This document shows positions 1-8,879 of a stretch of 64,000 nt of DNA, piece by piece. Within the stretch, counting starts at the first letter, position 1, and each line of letters starts with the position of its first letter. The notes under the pieces were generated by a model. That model did no database searches, had not been told where the DNA came from, and saw nothing but the letters and a program-made list of their open reading frames with translations. Made by a program: the position numbers and the translations under genes. The stretch is taken from contig NZ_RBIJ01000001.1 of assembly GCF_003633725.1 (NCBI RefSeq), positions 62,001 through 126,000 of the forward strand, read 5' to 3'. The DNA comes from Brockia lithotrophica (lineage in GTDB: Bacteria > Bacillota > Bacilli > Thermicanales > DSM-22653).

Positions 1-1
1 C

Positions 2-388
2 AACGAGGACGTAGGCGCCCCCGTGGCGAGCGGTTCCTTTCGCACGCGCGGGATGGTTGTCGTCCCCTGCTCCATGGGAACCCTTGGCCGCCTGGCCACC
101 GGGTCCGGCGAAAAGCTCCTGGAACGCGCCGCCGACGTGGCGCTCAAGGAAGGGCGCCCGCTGGTCCTCGTGCCGCGCGAGACGCCGCTCACCGCGATCC
201 ACCTGGAAAACATGCTGCGTCTGGCCCGCGCTGGTGCGGCGATCCTCCCCGCCATGCCCGCCTTCTACCACCGGCCGCGCACCGTCGACGACCTCGTGAA
301 CTTCGTCGTGGGCAAGATCCTCGACCGCCTCGACCTCTCCGCACCGGACGTCTACGCCCGCTGGGGAGAAGGTTCCAAAGGAGAGTAG
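2..388 (+). CDS. ubiX: Flavin prenyltransferase UbiX, C-terminal part
   Basis: The 3' part of a UbiX/Pad1 gene whose start lies before the window; the frame is open from base 2. The 128 visible residues carry UbiX hallmarks: an N-E-D-V-G-A-P stretch, ASGSF, PCSMGTL, an RAADVALKE helix, the RETPL loop and IHLENM. UbiX prenylates FMN to prFMN, the cofactor of UbiD-type decarboxylases. The stop is 2 bases before mqnA, so the two are co-transcribed. Beside mqnA, a role in the decarboxylation step of menaquinone synthesis is the natural reading (inference). The GTG at 23 is internal to the family alignment, not a real start. Confidence 0.9.
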   Translation, partial: NEDVGAPVASGSFRTRGMVVVPCSMGTLGRLATGSGEKLLERAADVALKEGRPLVLVPRETPLTAIHLENMLRLARAGAAILPAMPAFYHRPRTVDDLVNFVVGKILDRLDLSAPDVYARWGEGSKGE

Positions 389-390
389 AC

Positions 391-1230
391 ATGCTCCGCG
401 TGGGACGGATCGACTACGCAAACACACTCCCCATGTACTTCTACCTCGACGCCCGCTCCCTCGCCGGGGTGGCAGAATTCGTCTCCACGTATCCCGCCGA
501 GCTCAACCGCAAGATGGCCGCCGGCGAGGTGGACATGGGCCCCATATCTTCGTTTGCCTACGGGCAGCATTCCCGGGAGTACCTCCTCCTGCCCCATCTG
601 TCCGTGAGCGCGCGCGGCAAGGTGCGCTCCATCCTCCTCTTCCTCCGCCGCCCCCTTCCCGAAATCCGTCGCCAGGGGCGCGTGCGCCTCGCGCTCACAA
701 ACCGTTCGGCGACGAGCGCGCACCTCGTCCAAATCCTCTTTCGCGGGTTTTACGGCCTAGAAGTAGAGGGCCGTTCCCATGAACCCGAACTTCGGGCGAT
801 GCTCGCCGAGCACGATGGCGCGCTCCTCATCGGCGACGAGGCGATTCGCGAGGCATTTCGGGCACGGGGGCTTTTCGTGTATGATGTAGGGGAACTCTGG
901 TTTGCGGAAACGGGCCTTCCCATGACGTACGCCGTCTTCGCCGTGCGCGAAGATACGTGGAAGCGCCGCACGGCTTCCGTCGAGGTCGTATACCGGGAAC
1001 TCCTCCAAAGCCGTCGGCTTTCGGAGCGGGACTTCCGCCCTCTCGTGGAAGCCGTACAGGGCGAGGTCGGAGGCGACGCGGAGTTTTGGCACGCCTACTT
1101 CTCCGGCCTCTCCTTCGACCTTGGGCCAGAAGAGGAGGCCGGCCTCGCGCTTTACTTCTCCTGGGCGCGCCGCCTCGGCTTTTTGCAGGAGGACGTTCGA
1201 CTCCGCTACGCGAGCCTCGCGTCCGTATAG
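391..1230 (+). CDS. mqnA: Chorismate dehydratase MqnA (futalosine menaquinone pathway)
   Basis: A 279-residue protein opening MLRVGRIDYANTLPMYF, followed by a G-E-V-D-M-G-P-I-S-S-F-A-Y stretch, both typical of the MqnA/MqnD periplasmic-binding-protein fold. The length is normal for MqnA. MqnA converts chorismate to 3-enolpyruvylbenzoate, the first step of the futalosine route to menaquinone. The ATG lies 2 bases after the ubiX stop, with GGAG in the ubiX 3' end as ribosome site. Downstream polyprenyl synthase and chorismate synthase genes agree with quinone synthesis. MqnD is the alternative, but the N-terminal motif and ubiX linkage favour MqnA. Confidence 0.86.
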   Translation: MLRVGRIDYANTLPMYFYLDARSLAGVAEFVSTYPAELNRKMAAGEVDMGPISSFAYGQHSREYLLLPHLSVSARGKVRSILLFLRRPLPEIRRQGRVRLALTNRSATSAHLVQILFRGFYGLEVEGRSHEPELRAMLAEHDGALLIGDEAIREAFRARGLFVYDVGELWFAETGLPMTYAVFAVREDTWKRRTASVEVVYRELLQSRRLSERDFRPLVEAVQGEVGGDAEFWHAYFSGLSFDLGPEEEAGLALYFSWARRLGFLQEDVRLRYASLASV

Positions 1231-1321
1231 TCCGCGGAATCGGGAACGCATCCGGAACCGAAGTTTCGATCGGAGGCGGCGCGGGTGTGGGTCGCGGATG
1301 CACGAGAAAGGTGACGTATCG

Positions 1322-2344
1322 GTGAGGACGGTATCGTTTCCCGAGCTCTACGCGATGTTTGCCGAAACCCTCAACCTCGTCGAGGACCGCCTCGAATCCC
1401 TTCTGGAGGGCGACCATCCGCTCTTCTTCGAAGGGACGGTCCACCTCCTTCGGGCGGGGGGGAAGCGCCTGCGCCCGCTTTTGGCCTTGATCGCCGCCCG
1501 TGTGGGCGAGTCTTTCGCACGGGAGCGGGGCGGAGGCGCGTACTCCGGAGAAGCGCCGGAGGAGCGGGAGCGGCGTCTCGTCCACTTGGGCGTTTCGTTG
1601 GAGCTCGTCCACATGGCGAGCCTCGTGCACGACGACGTCGTCGACGCCGCCGACCTTCGGCGCGGGCGCGCCACGGTGCGGGCGCGCTGGGGGGAAGGGG
1701 CGGCGGTCCTCCTGGGGGACATGTTGTTTGCCAAGGCGCTCGAGGAAATCTCGAGCATCGGCGACCGCCTCGCGGCGGAGGTCCTGGCGAGGGCGGTGTA
1801 CGAGATGTCCGTTGGCGAGATCGTGCAGCTCGGGGACCTCTACCGCCCGGTGACGTGCCGCGAATACCTGCGCCGCATTCGGCGGAAGACGGCGCTCCTC
1901 ATCGCCGCAAGTGCCCGCCTCGGCGCCCGCCTTGGGGGTGCGCCGCCGGACGTCGAACGCCGCATCGGCCGCTTTGGATACTACGCGGGGATGGCCTTTC
2001 AGCTTACGGACGACCTCCTCGACTTCGTAGGCACCGAAGAAGAGCTCGGGAAGCCCCGGGGGCACGACCTCGCCCAGGGCCACGTCACCTTGCCGACGCT
2101 CCTCGCCCTGCGCGATCCCGTGCTCGGACCGGAGGCGCTCGCGGCACTCCGCACCCGGAGGACGGCGGAACTCCTCCCGGACCTCGTCGCCCGCATGCAC
2201 GAACGCGGGATCTTCGAGGAAAGCCGCGCGTTCGTCGCCCGCTACGTGGCGAAGGGGGAGGAAACACTCGTTCCCCTTCGCGATCGCGACGGCGTGGCGT
2301 ATCTCGAGGGGATTCTGCATTTCATCGCTCGTCGGAAATACTGA
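1322..2344 (+). CDS. hepT: Polyprenyl diphosphate synthase (heptaprenyl type, component II)
   Basis: About 340 residues of the trans-prenyltransferase family. GGKRLRP lies near residues 47-53, the first aspartate-rich motif DDVVD near 104-108 and the second, DDLLD, near 230-234, all used to bind Mg2+ and prenyl diphosphates. It should make the C30-C40 side chain of menaquinone; exact chain length cannot be read here. The GTG at 1322 was chosen because AAAGGTGA ends about 8 bases upstream. An in-frame ATG at 1298 has no comparable site, and further upstream starts would enter the mqnA 3' end. It is followed by ndk, as in the Bacillus hepT-ndk-cheR block. Confidence 0.88.
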   Translation: MRTVSFPELYAMFAETLNLVEDRLESLLEGDHPLFFEGTVHLLRAGGKRLRPLLALIAARVGESFARERGGGAYSGEAPEERERRLVHLGVSLELVHMASLVHDDVVDAADLRRGRATVRARWGEGAAVLLGDMLFAKALEEISSIGDRLAAEVLARAVYEMSVGEIVQLGDLYRPVTCREYLRRIRRKTALLIAASARLGARLGGAPPDVERRIGRFGYYAGMAFQLTDDLLDFVGTEEELGKPRGHDLAQGHVTLPTLLALRDPVLGPEALAALRTRRTAELLPDLVARMHERGIFEESRAFVARYVAKGEETLVPLRDRDGVAYLEGILHFIARRKY

Positions 2345-2408
2345 GAGAGGGCGCCCCCGAATTGACGGGGAGGTCCTGCGCACACAGTGTAAGGAGGGGG
2401 CTTGTCTC

Positions 2409-2855
2409 GTGGTCGAGCGAACGTTTGTCATGGTGAAGCCGGACGGCGTAGAACGCGGTCTCGTTGGCGAAATCCTCACCCGCTTCGAGCGGCGGGGCCT
2501 TCGCATCGTCGCCGGAAAGTTCCTCCGCGTCTCGCGGGAACTCGCCGAGCGCCACTACGCCGAGCACCGGGAAAAGCCGTTTTTCGAAGACCTCGTATCC
2601 TTCATCACCTCCGGTCCCGTCTTCGCCTTCGTCCTCGAGGGCGAAGACGCGATTCGCGTCGTGCGGGAGATGATGGGACGCACAAACCCGCGCGACGCCG
2701 CACCGGGGACGATCCGCGGCGATTACGCCTTGTCTATCGAAAAGAACCTGGTTCACGGCTCCGATTCGCGGGAGAGCGCGGAGCGGGAGATCGCCCTCTG
2801 GTTTCGTCCCGAGGAGATCGTGGACTACCGACGCGCCGTAGACGCGTGGATTTGA
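2409..2855 (+). CDS. ndk: Nucleoside diphosphate kinase
   Basis: A 148-residue Ndk of normal length. It begins [13 protein letters not shown] (start codon GTG after AAGGAGGGGG) and has the active-site histidine at about residue 116 in NLVHGSDS, the residue phosphorylated during ping-pong transfer between NTPs and NDPs. It lies between hepT and cheR, the order known from Bacillus, and its stop is 2 bases before the cheR start, so translation is probably coupled. Confidence 0.95.
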   Translation: MVERTFVMVKPDGVERGLVGEILTRFERRGLRIVAGKFLRVSRELAERHYAEHREKPFFEDLVSFITSGPVFAFVLEGEDAIRVVREMMGRTNPRDAAPGTIRGDYALSIEKNLVHGSDSRESAEREIALWFRPEEIVDYRRAVDAWI

Positions 2856-2857
2856 CG

Positions 2858-3658
2858 ATGGAGGAGCGCTTCGACGACGCTTCCTACCGCGTCTTCGTAG
2901 AGGGAGTCCGCCGCCGCTTCGGGATCGACCTCGGGCAGTACAAGGAGGCACAAATGCGCCGGCGGATCACGAGCCTCATCCGCCGGCGCGGCTTTTCCGG
3001 ATACGCGGAGTACTTCGCCGCCGTAGAGCGCGACGAAGAGCTGCGTCGAGAATTCCTCGACCGGATCACGATCAACGTCTCCGAGTTTTTCCGCAACCCC
3101 GACCGCTGGGAAGATCTCGACCGGTACGTCCTCGCGGAAATCCTTGCGAAGACCACGGCGCGCCTGTGGAGCGCGGCGTGCGCCGGCGGCGAAGAACCGT
3201 ACACCTTGGCGATGCTCGTGCACGCCCGCAGGAGGAGCTTCGTCGGAGTTACGCTATTGGCCACGGACATCGACGAAGACGCCCTCGCCCGCGCGCGGCG
3301 CGGCCGCTACCCGGAATCCGCCGTACGCCTCGTCCCTCCGGAGTTCGCTGCCCGCTACCTCATCCGCGTCGGGGACGAATACGAGGTCGTGCCGGAACTA
3401 AGGCGCGCGGTCTACTTTCGCCGCCACGACCTCCTGCGCGACCCGTACGAGCGGGGGTTCGACCTCATCGTGAACCGCAACGTCGCCATCTACTTCACGG
3501 ATGCGGGAAAGGAGCACCTCTACCGGGAGCTCTCCCGTTCCCTGCGCCCTGGGGGCTACCTCTTCGTCGGGAGCACGGAGCAGATCTTTTCCTCCGAACG
3601 CTACGGACTTAGGCAGGTGTACCCGTTCATCTACCGCAAGGTCGGAGATCCGACGTAG
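2858..3658 (+). CDS. cheR: Chemotaxis protein methyltransferase CheR
   Basis: A 266-residue CheR. An N-terminal helical domain is followed by the SAM-dependent methyltransferase domain, with SAACAGGEEPYTLAM (usual form SAGCSTGEEPYSLAM), TDIDEDALARAR and NRNVAIYF. It methylates glutamates on chemoreceptors. The ATG is 2 bases after the ndk stop with no clear ribosome site of its own, so coupling is likely. No other chemotaxis genes are visible, but cheR is commonly stranded in this operon in Bacillales. Confidence 0.9.
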   Translation: MEERFDDASYRVFVEGVRRRFGIDLGQYKEAQMRRRITSLIRRRGFSGYAEYFAAVERDEELRREFLDRITINVSEFFRNPDRWEDLDRYVLAEILAKTTARLWSAACAGGEEPYTLAMLVHARRRSFVGVTLLATDIDEDALARARRGRYPESAVRLVPPEFAARYLIRVGDEYEVVPELRRAVYFRRHDLLRDPYERGFDLIVNRNVAIYFTDAGKEHLYRELSRSLRPGGYLFVGSTEQIFSSERYGLRQVYPFIYRKVGDPT

Positions 3659-3779
3659 CGCCTCCTCCGATCGCACCCGAGGCTCCGCGGGTGGGTCCGT
3701 CCGGACATCTGCCCTGCGGAAGGTCGGTGGGGATTCGCAGACGTCCGCCTTTTCCGCCCCTTCCGCAAAGAGGGTGCGT

Positions 3780-3800
3780 CGCCCCGGTTGAAACGGGGCG
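3780..3800 (+). other. GC-rich hairpin before aroC
   Basis: A 7-bp perfect inverted repeat, CGCCCCG / CGGGGCG, around a GTTGAAA loop, 43 bases before the aroC start. There is no T-run after it, so it is not a canonical terminator. It may stabilise or attenuate the message between cheR and aroC. Confidence 0.4.
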
Positions 3801-3842
3801 GTGTGTACGGTGGCGGAGGCGGTTTGCCACGAGAAAGGAAGC

Positions 3843-5045
3843 GTGAGAACGGTGCGCTACCTCACGGCAGGGGAATCCCACGGGCCGGCGCTCGTGGGCA
3901 TTGTCGAAGGCTTTCCGGCGGGACTTGCGGTTGCGGCGGCAGACATCGACCGCGAGTTGGCGCGCCGGCAAGGAGGGTACGGCCGCGGAGGGCGGCAGAC
4001 CATCGAACGCGACCGCGTGCGGATTCTCGCGGGCGTCCGCCACGGAAGGACTACGGGAGCGCCCATCGCGCTCTACCTGGAAAACCGCGACCACGAAAAC
4101 TGGCGCGAGGCCCTCTCCCCCGAGCCCCCCTCGCTTCCCGATGACCTCTCGCCGGAAGAGCGGGACCGCCGCCTCCGGCGCGTGTGGGCCCCTCGTCCGG
4201 GCCACGCCGACCTCGCCGGAGTTCTCAAGTACGGCCACACGGACGTTCGCGACGTGCTCGAGCGCGCGAGCGCCCGCGAGACGGCCATGCGCGTGGCCAT
4301 CGGTGCCCTCGCCCGCCGCCTCCTCGCCGAACTCGGGATCGTCGTGGTGGGGCAGGTAAAGGCCCTAGGCGGGGTGGTGTCGCGCGTCGACCTCTTGTCC
4401 CTCCCCCCCGAGGAAGTCCGGCAGCGCACGGAGGCCTCCGCCGTGTATACTTTAGATCCCGAAGCGGAAGGGGAGATGATCCGCCGCATCGACGAGGCGC
4501 GGCGGGAAGGAGATACCCTCGGCGGGGTTCTGGAAGTGGCCGTTTGGGGGCTTCCTCCCGGGGTCGGCTCCTACGTGCACTGGGACCGGAAGCTCGACGC
4601 CCGCCTCGCCCGGGCGGCGATGAGCGTTCAGGCGATCAAGGGCGTGGAGATCGGGGACGGATTTTCCCTCGCAGACCGCCGCGGCTCCGAGGCGCACGAC
4701 GCGATCACCTACGACGCCGAGCGGGGCTTCGTACGCCCGACGAACCGGGCGGGCGGGATCGAAGGCGGGATGTCCAACGGCATGCCCATCCTCCTCCGGG
4801 CGGCAAAAAAGCCCATTCCCACCCTCATGAAGAATCCCCTGCCGAGCGTGGACCTTCGGACAAAGGAACCCGTTCGGGCGGCGGTCGAGCGCTCCGACGT
4901 GACGGCGGTGCCCGCCGCCCTCGTGGTCCTGGAAAACGTGATCGCCTGGGAGATCGCTGCCGCCCTCGTGGAGACCTTTCCCGCCGACCGCTTCGACGAC
5001 CTGCGGGACGCCGTGGCGCGGGCGCGGGAGCGCATGCGCGGCTGA
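3843..5045 (+). CDS. aroC: Chorismate synthase
   Basis: About 400 residues. Near the N-terminus it has YLTAGESHGPAL, with RQGGYGRGGRQ following and a conserved GIEGGMSNG segment later, all diagnostic of chorismate synthase. This FMN-dependent enzyme converts EPSP to chorismate, the precursor of both aromatic amino acids and, through MqnA, menaquinone. The GTG at 3843 was chosen because AAAGGAAGC sits just upstream and the family motif follows about eight residues later. A TTG/GTG start at 3801 would add an unsupported extension. Confidence 0.95.
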   Translation: MRTVRYLTAGESHGPALVGIVEGFPAGLAVAAADIDRELARRQGGYGRGGRQTIERDRVRILAGVRHGRTTGAPIALYLENRDHENWREALSPEPPSLPDDLSPEERDRRLRRVWAPRPGHADLAGVLKYGHTDVRDVLERASARETAMRVAIGALARRLLAELGIVVVGQVKALGGVVSRVDLLSLPPEEVRQRTEASAVYTLDPEAEGEMIRRIDEARREGDTLGGVLEVAVWGLPPGVGSYVHWDRKLDARLARAAMSVQAIKGVEIGDGFSLADRRGSEAHDAITYDAERGFVRPTNRAGGIEGGMSNGMPILLRAAKKPIPTLMKNPLPSVDLRTKEPVRAAVERSDVTAVPAALVVLENVIAWEIAAALVETFPADRFDDLRDAVARARERMRG

Positions 5046-5146
5046 GGGCGTACAGAGAAGGCGAGACGCGTACTTCGGAGAGCGAGAGCGTCAGGAGGCT
5101 TGCGTGCCCCGGCGAAACTCGCGGAGAAAGGGCGGAGAGGGGACCT

Positions 5147-6286
5147 ATGACCGCAACCGCGCACACGCGTTGGATCCGGCAAGACCGGGTGGAGTACCCC
5201 GTCGTCGTAGGCGAAGGAGTTTTGGACGAGCTCTGCTCGTACCTCGCATCCGCGCCACCCCGGGGGGCGGGGCTCGTTCCCGCGCCGGAAGTTCCGCACG
5301 TGCTCTTTACGGACACTACGGTAAACGCCCTCTACGGCGACCGCGTCGAAGCCCTCCTTCGCGCCTGTGGGCTCGAGGTTTTCCGCGTCGTCGTCCCCGC
5401 CGGCGAGGCTTCCAAGAGCCTCGCCACGTACGAATGGGCGGTGGGGGAGATGCTCCAGGGAGGCGCCGGACGAAAAAGCGTCCTCTTCGCCCTCGGCGGC
5501 GGCGTCGTCGGAGACCTCGGCGGATTTGTCGCCGCCACGTACATGCGGGGGATCGCCTTCGTCCAGCTTCCCACGACGATCCTCGCCCACGACTCCGCCG
5601 TCGGCGGGAAAGTGGGGATCGACCACCCCCTTGCGAAAAACGCCCTTGGCGTCTTCGCCTTTCCCCGGGCCGTCCTCTACGACACGGCGCTCCTCCGCAC
5701 GCTTCCTCCGCGCGAGGTGCGTTCGGGGCTTGCGGAAGTCGTGAAACACGCCTTTCTCGAAGGGGAGGAGTACGTGTCCTTCCTCGAGGCGGAAGCAGAA
5801 AAGATCATGGCCTTAGATCCCGGCGCGCTCGCCGAAGCCCTCCTTCGGGGAATTGCGGTAAAGGCGGACGTCGTATCCCGCGACCCCTACGAGACGCTGG
5901 GCATCCGCGAGGTCCTCAACCTCGGCCACACCGTAGGCCACGCCTTGGAAACGCTCGGGGGCTACCGGTCTTTACTTCACGGGGAGGCTGTGGCCCTTGG
6001 GCTCGCCGTGGAGTCGCGCATCGCGGAACGCCTGGGGATTTTGGCCCATGGCGTGCGCATGCGCCTCGAAGCGCTCCTCGCGCGCTTCGGCTTCGACCTC
6101 CGCTGGCCGGAAGGGGAAGCGTACGACCCCGCCTCCGTCGTCCGGGTGATGCTTCGGGACAAGAAGAACGTGCGGAAAAAGATCCGCTTCGTGTTTCTCA
6201 CGGATTTGGGGAAGACAGAATTTCGCGAGCTGGCCTCCGAGGAATCCGAAGCCCACCTTCGGGCCGTCCTCCGCGAGGGAGCGTAA
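5147..6286 (+). CDS. aroB: 3-dehydroquinate synthase
   Basis: A 379-residue AroB. It has PAGEASKSL, the NAD-binding ALGGGVVGDLGGFVAA stretch, QLPTTILAHDSAVGGK, metal-ligand regions around EVVKHAFL and LNLGHTVGHALE, and DKKNVRKKIRF. It converts DAHP to 3-dehydroquinate, the second step of the shikimate pathway. The ATG follows GAGAGGGGACCT. It is the last gene of the first operon and is followed by an intrinsic terminator. Confidence 0.95.
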   Translation: MTATAHTRWIRQDRVEYPVVVGEGVLDELCSYLASAPPRGAGLVPAPEVPHVLFTDTTVNALYGDRVEALLRACGLEVFRVVVPAGEASKSLATYEWAVGEMLQGGAGRKSVLFALGGGVVGDLGGFVAATYMRGIAFVQLPTTILAHDSAVGGKVGIDHPLAKNALGVFAFPRAVLYDTALLRTLPPREVRSGLAEVVKHAFLEGEEYVSFLEAEAEKIMALDPGALAEALLRGIAVKADVVSRDPYETLGIREVLNLGHTVGHALETLGGYRSLLHGEAVALGLAVESRIAERLGILAHGVRMRLEALLARFGFDLRWPEGEAYDPASVVRVMLRDKKNVRKKIRFVFLTDLGKTEFRELASEESEAHLRAVLREGA

Positions 6287-6381
6287 AGTTTCCCGGGCTT
6301 TCGGGAAAAGAGGCCTTTGCGCACGGGCGCGTTGGGGATGGGCGTACGCCTCTCAGGTAATAAAAGGAAATCCGCCAGATG

Positions 6382-6420
6382 AAACACCGGGTGCGGTCCC
6401 GCATCCGGTGTTTGTTTTGT
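6382..6420 (+). terminator. Intrinsic terminator after aroB
   Basis: AAACACCGG-TGCGG pairs with CCGCATCCGGTGTTT, a stem of about 14 bp with one G-U pair, followed by GTTTTGT. It closes the ubiX-to-aroB operon. Confidence 0.85.
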
Positions 6421-6842
6421 CTGCGCGTATAGACGCCTAGGCATCACCGTTCTTACTGGGCGCGCCCGGAAGACACGAATTGAAGAAGGAAACGCCAGGT
6501 GAGGGCAAGTCGGGTCTTCGCAACGCGCGTTTGCCCCGTCTTCGCAGAGAACGGGCGAACGCCGTGTTTGTAGGGAGAACTTCGTGATACGTGTTCCAAC
6601 TCGATAAAAGTTTTAAATTATATCTGGAAGCACGGTTTTTATTGACATGAGAGAATAGGAAGGGTATACTACCTCTCGATCGAGAAAGATTCTCCTTATC
6701 GTTTGCTCCGCGTCTTCGGCCGCAGAGTTTCGGTTCTTCGGTTCTGTGGGAAGAGGGCGTGCTCCTGACGAGCCCCTACTCGGCAGTCGAGGGTGTGCGC
6801 CCGCGCGGAATCCAGTTTCGGCATGAGAGGAGGAGGTTGAAC
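6421..6842 (+). other. Gene-free stretch with the 6843 promoter and its long 5' leader
   Basis: Between the aroB terminator and the surface-protein gene. The upstream 220 bases hold no coding signal that I can support. Below the promoter is a leader of about 165 bases that does not match a riboswitch class I recognise; it contains short pyrimidine and TTCGG repeats (CTTCGGCCGCAGAGTTTCGG) and ends in a strong ribosome site. Confidence 0.5.
6642..6670 (+). promoter_or_regulatory. Strong sigma-A promoter for the surface-protein gene at 6843
   Basis: TTGACA at 6642-6647, a 17-base spacer, then TATACT at 6665-6670. An AT-rich stretch at 6604-6624 upstream could act as an UP element. It is among the best housekeeping promoters in the window and implies high expression of the downstream surface protein. 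Confidence 0.85.
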
Positions 6843-8777
6843 GTGGCGCAACCGCCACCGGGGTTTCGCCGGCGGGATGCGGCGTCCCGTTTTTGGCGTG
6901 TACTTCTTGCGCTTTTTGCCTTCCTGTGGGCAGTAGTTCCGTCAGCCGTACGGGCCGAAGGATCGGAAGTGACTTCCCTCGTCTTTCTCAACCCCTCGCT
7001 CGTCGTCCGTACGGGAGAGCAGGCGCCCTTGCCCGACCTCGTGGCGAAGTACGCTTCCGGGGATACGCGCACGGTGACCGCGGAGGCGGAGTACGAAGTG
7101 GCCGATCCAGGCGTGGCCCGGGTGGAGGTCTCCGAAGGGAACGCACGGCTTGCGGGGCTCTCCGCAGGGTATACAAAGCTCACCGCGCGCTACGCGGGTC
7201 GCGAGGCGGTGCTCTTCGTATACGTGAGCGATCCGCCGCCGGAGGTGCGTTGGCAAAAGGCGTTTGAGGTGGCGCCGTCGGAATTCCTTCACGTCGCCGC
7301 CTTTCCCGACGGGAGCTTTCTCGCCATAGGGACCGTCGTCCTCGAGGGCAAGGTCCATGCGGAAATCCTCCGTTTCTCCGAAGGCGGGGAAATCCTCTGG
7401 AAGCGCGACGAACGCGTAGCAGATGCGGCGACGTATCCGACGCACGCGGCGATTGGCCCCGACGGCAGGGTGTACGTCGTCGGCTACGCCGACCCCAAGA
7501 GCGAAAATCCCTTTACCTGGGTGCTCGCCTTGCGGGCGGAAGACGGGGCCGTCCTGGGAGAGCGGCGGCTGGGGGGCGGAGAGGTGGTCGACTACGGCCG
7601 CGGCGTACTCCCTCTCGCCGACGGGGGATTTGTCGTCGCCGCGAGCCGCTACACGGATGCGGCGGAGAGTTCCGTCCACCTCTGGCGTCTCGACGCCTTG
7701 GGGAACGTGCGTTGGGAAAAGGACTACCGCGGGGAGACGCGGACGCTGATCGACCGGAAGGGGCTTGCCCTTGCCGCGAACGGCGACATCTTTGTCGCCG
7801 GGAAAGCCCTCAAAGCGCCCGGATCGAACGTGTGGGACGGTTTTCTCCTACGCGTTCGTCCTGAGGATGGTTCCGTCCTCTGGAACGCGACCTTCGGCGG
7901 GGAGAAGAACGACTTCCCGTACGACGTCGTAGCCACGGGGGACGGCGGTGCCCTCGTCGTGGGGACGACGACGTCGTACCCGCCGCACAACGCCGCCGCC
8001 TTCCTGCGCAAGTTCGACGCGACGGGGAAGGAGGAGTGGGTACGCGTCTTTGGCGCCGGCGCGGGACGCGCGTTTTGGGGCTTCGACGTTGCCGCCTTTC
8101 CCGACGGGAGCGGGTACGTCTTCGTCGGACCGGCCATGCTCGGGTCGGGGAACTACGCGCACACCGTCGTACGCGTGGACGAGGCGGGGAATTTGCAATG
8201 GCTCGCCCAGCTGGGAGGCGTGCGCGTAGACCACACGTACGGCGTGGCGATAAACGCTGCCGGTGCGATCGCCGTCGCGGGACGCGGGACGAGCTTTCAC
8301 GAAGACAACAAGCACCACGCCTTCCTCGCCCTCTTCGCTCCCGAGAAGCGTCAGTCTCCGGGGGAGGGGACTTCGCCGCCCCCGCCCGATCCGGGTGCAC
8401 CGCCCGCCAACGGACAGACTCCCCCTTCTCCTTCCGATCCGGGTGCGCCGCCCGCCAATGGGCAGACTCCCCCTCCTCCGCCCGATCCAGGTGCGCCGCC
8501 TACTGACGGAGTGGCGCCGCCGGCCGGGGAAGGAACACCGGCGGTAGGCGGGGAGACGCCCACGAATGCAGGAATGCCGTCTGCCAGTGCCGGGCGTCTT
8601 TCCTCGGAGAGCGATGCCGATCTTGCTCCCGCTCCCGGATCCAAGCAAATCTCCGCGGGTGTTCTCCCCCGTACGGGTGCAGATGCCGCGTTTGCGTTCC
8701 TTCCTTTTCTAGGCGGCGGTTCCGCCCTTGCGGGAGCTTTCCTCCTCTTCTTGCGTCCACGCAGGCGCACGGCGTAG
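6843..8777 (+). CDS. Secreted beta-propeller surface protein with LPRTG sortase anchor
   Basis: About 644 residues. An N-terminal signal peptide (hydrophobic LLALFAFLWAVVPSAVRA) is followed by a bacterial Ig-like segment (residues ~40-130), then six or seven propeller-like repeats rich in PDGSF, GPDGRVYVVG and ATGDGGALVVG, then a proline-rich stalk with three copies of a P-D-P-G-A-P-P unit. The C-terminus is a sortase signal: LPRTG at about 608-612, a hydrophobic helix and a basic tail. The GTG at 6843 follows GGAGGAGGTTGA; the upstream in-frame start lacks such a site. The ligand is unknown. Propeller domains often bind proteins or polysaccharides (family knowledge). No sortase gene is in the window. 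Confidence 0.8.
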   Translation: MAQPPPGFRRRDAASRFWRVLLALFAFLWAVVPSAVRAEGSEVTSLVFLNPSLVVRTGEQAPLPDLVAKYASGDTRTVTAEAEYEVADPGVARVEVSEGNARLAGLSAGYTKLTARYAGREAVLFVYVSDPPPEVRWQKAFEVAPSEFLHVAAFPDGSFLAIGTVVLEGKVHAEILRFSEGGEILWKRDERVADAATYPTHAAIGPDGRVYVVGYADPKSENPFTWVLALRAEDGAVLGERRLGGGEVVDYGRGVLPLADGGFVVAASRYTDAAESSVHLWRLDALGNVRWEKDYRGETRTLIDRKGLALAANGDIFVAGKALKAPGSNVWDGFLLRVRPEDGSVLWNATFGGEKNDFPYDVVATGDGGALVVGTTTSYPPHNAAAFLRKFDATGKEEWVRVFGAGAGRAFWGFDVAAFPDGSGYVFVGPAMLGSGNYAHTVVRVDEAGNLQWLAQLGGVRVDHTYGVAINAAGAIAVAGRGTSFHEDNKHHAFLALFAPEKRQSPGEGTSPPPPDPGAPPANGQTPPSPSDPGAPPANGQTPPPPPDPGAPPTDGVAPPAGEGTPAVGGETPTNAGMPSASAGRLSSESDADLAPAPGSKQISAGVLPRTGADAAFAFLPFLGGGSALAGAFLLFLRPRRRTA

Positions 8778-8879
8778 GGCGTCTGTTGTACCTGTCGGCG
8801 AATGCGCCCTTCCGGCGATCCCCCTCGTGCGTTTGCCGCAGAGGCAAATCTTTTCCGACGAAAGGAGTGGTTTCGCGCC

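Noticed and set aside
827-2506. 559-codon minus-strand open frame opposite mqnA/hepT
   Set aside because: It is antisense to two clear enzymes, and its arginine/proline-rich translation shows no family motif. Long shadow frames are expected at this GC content.
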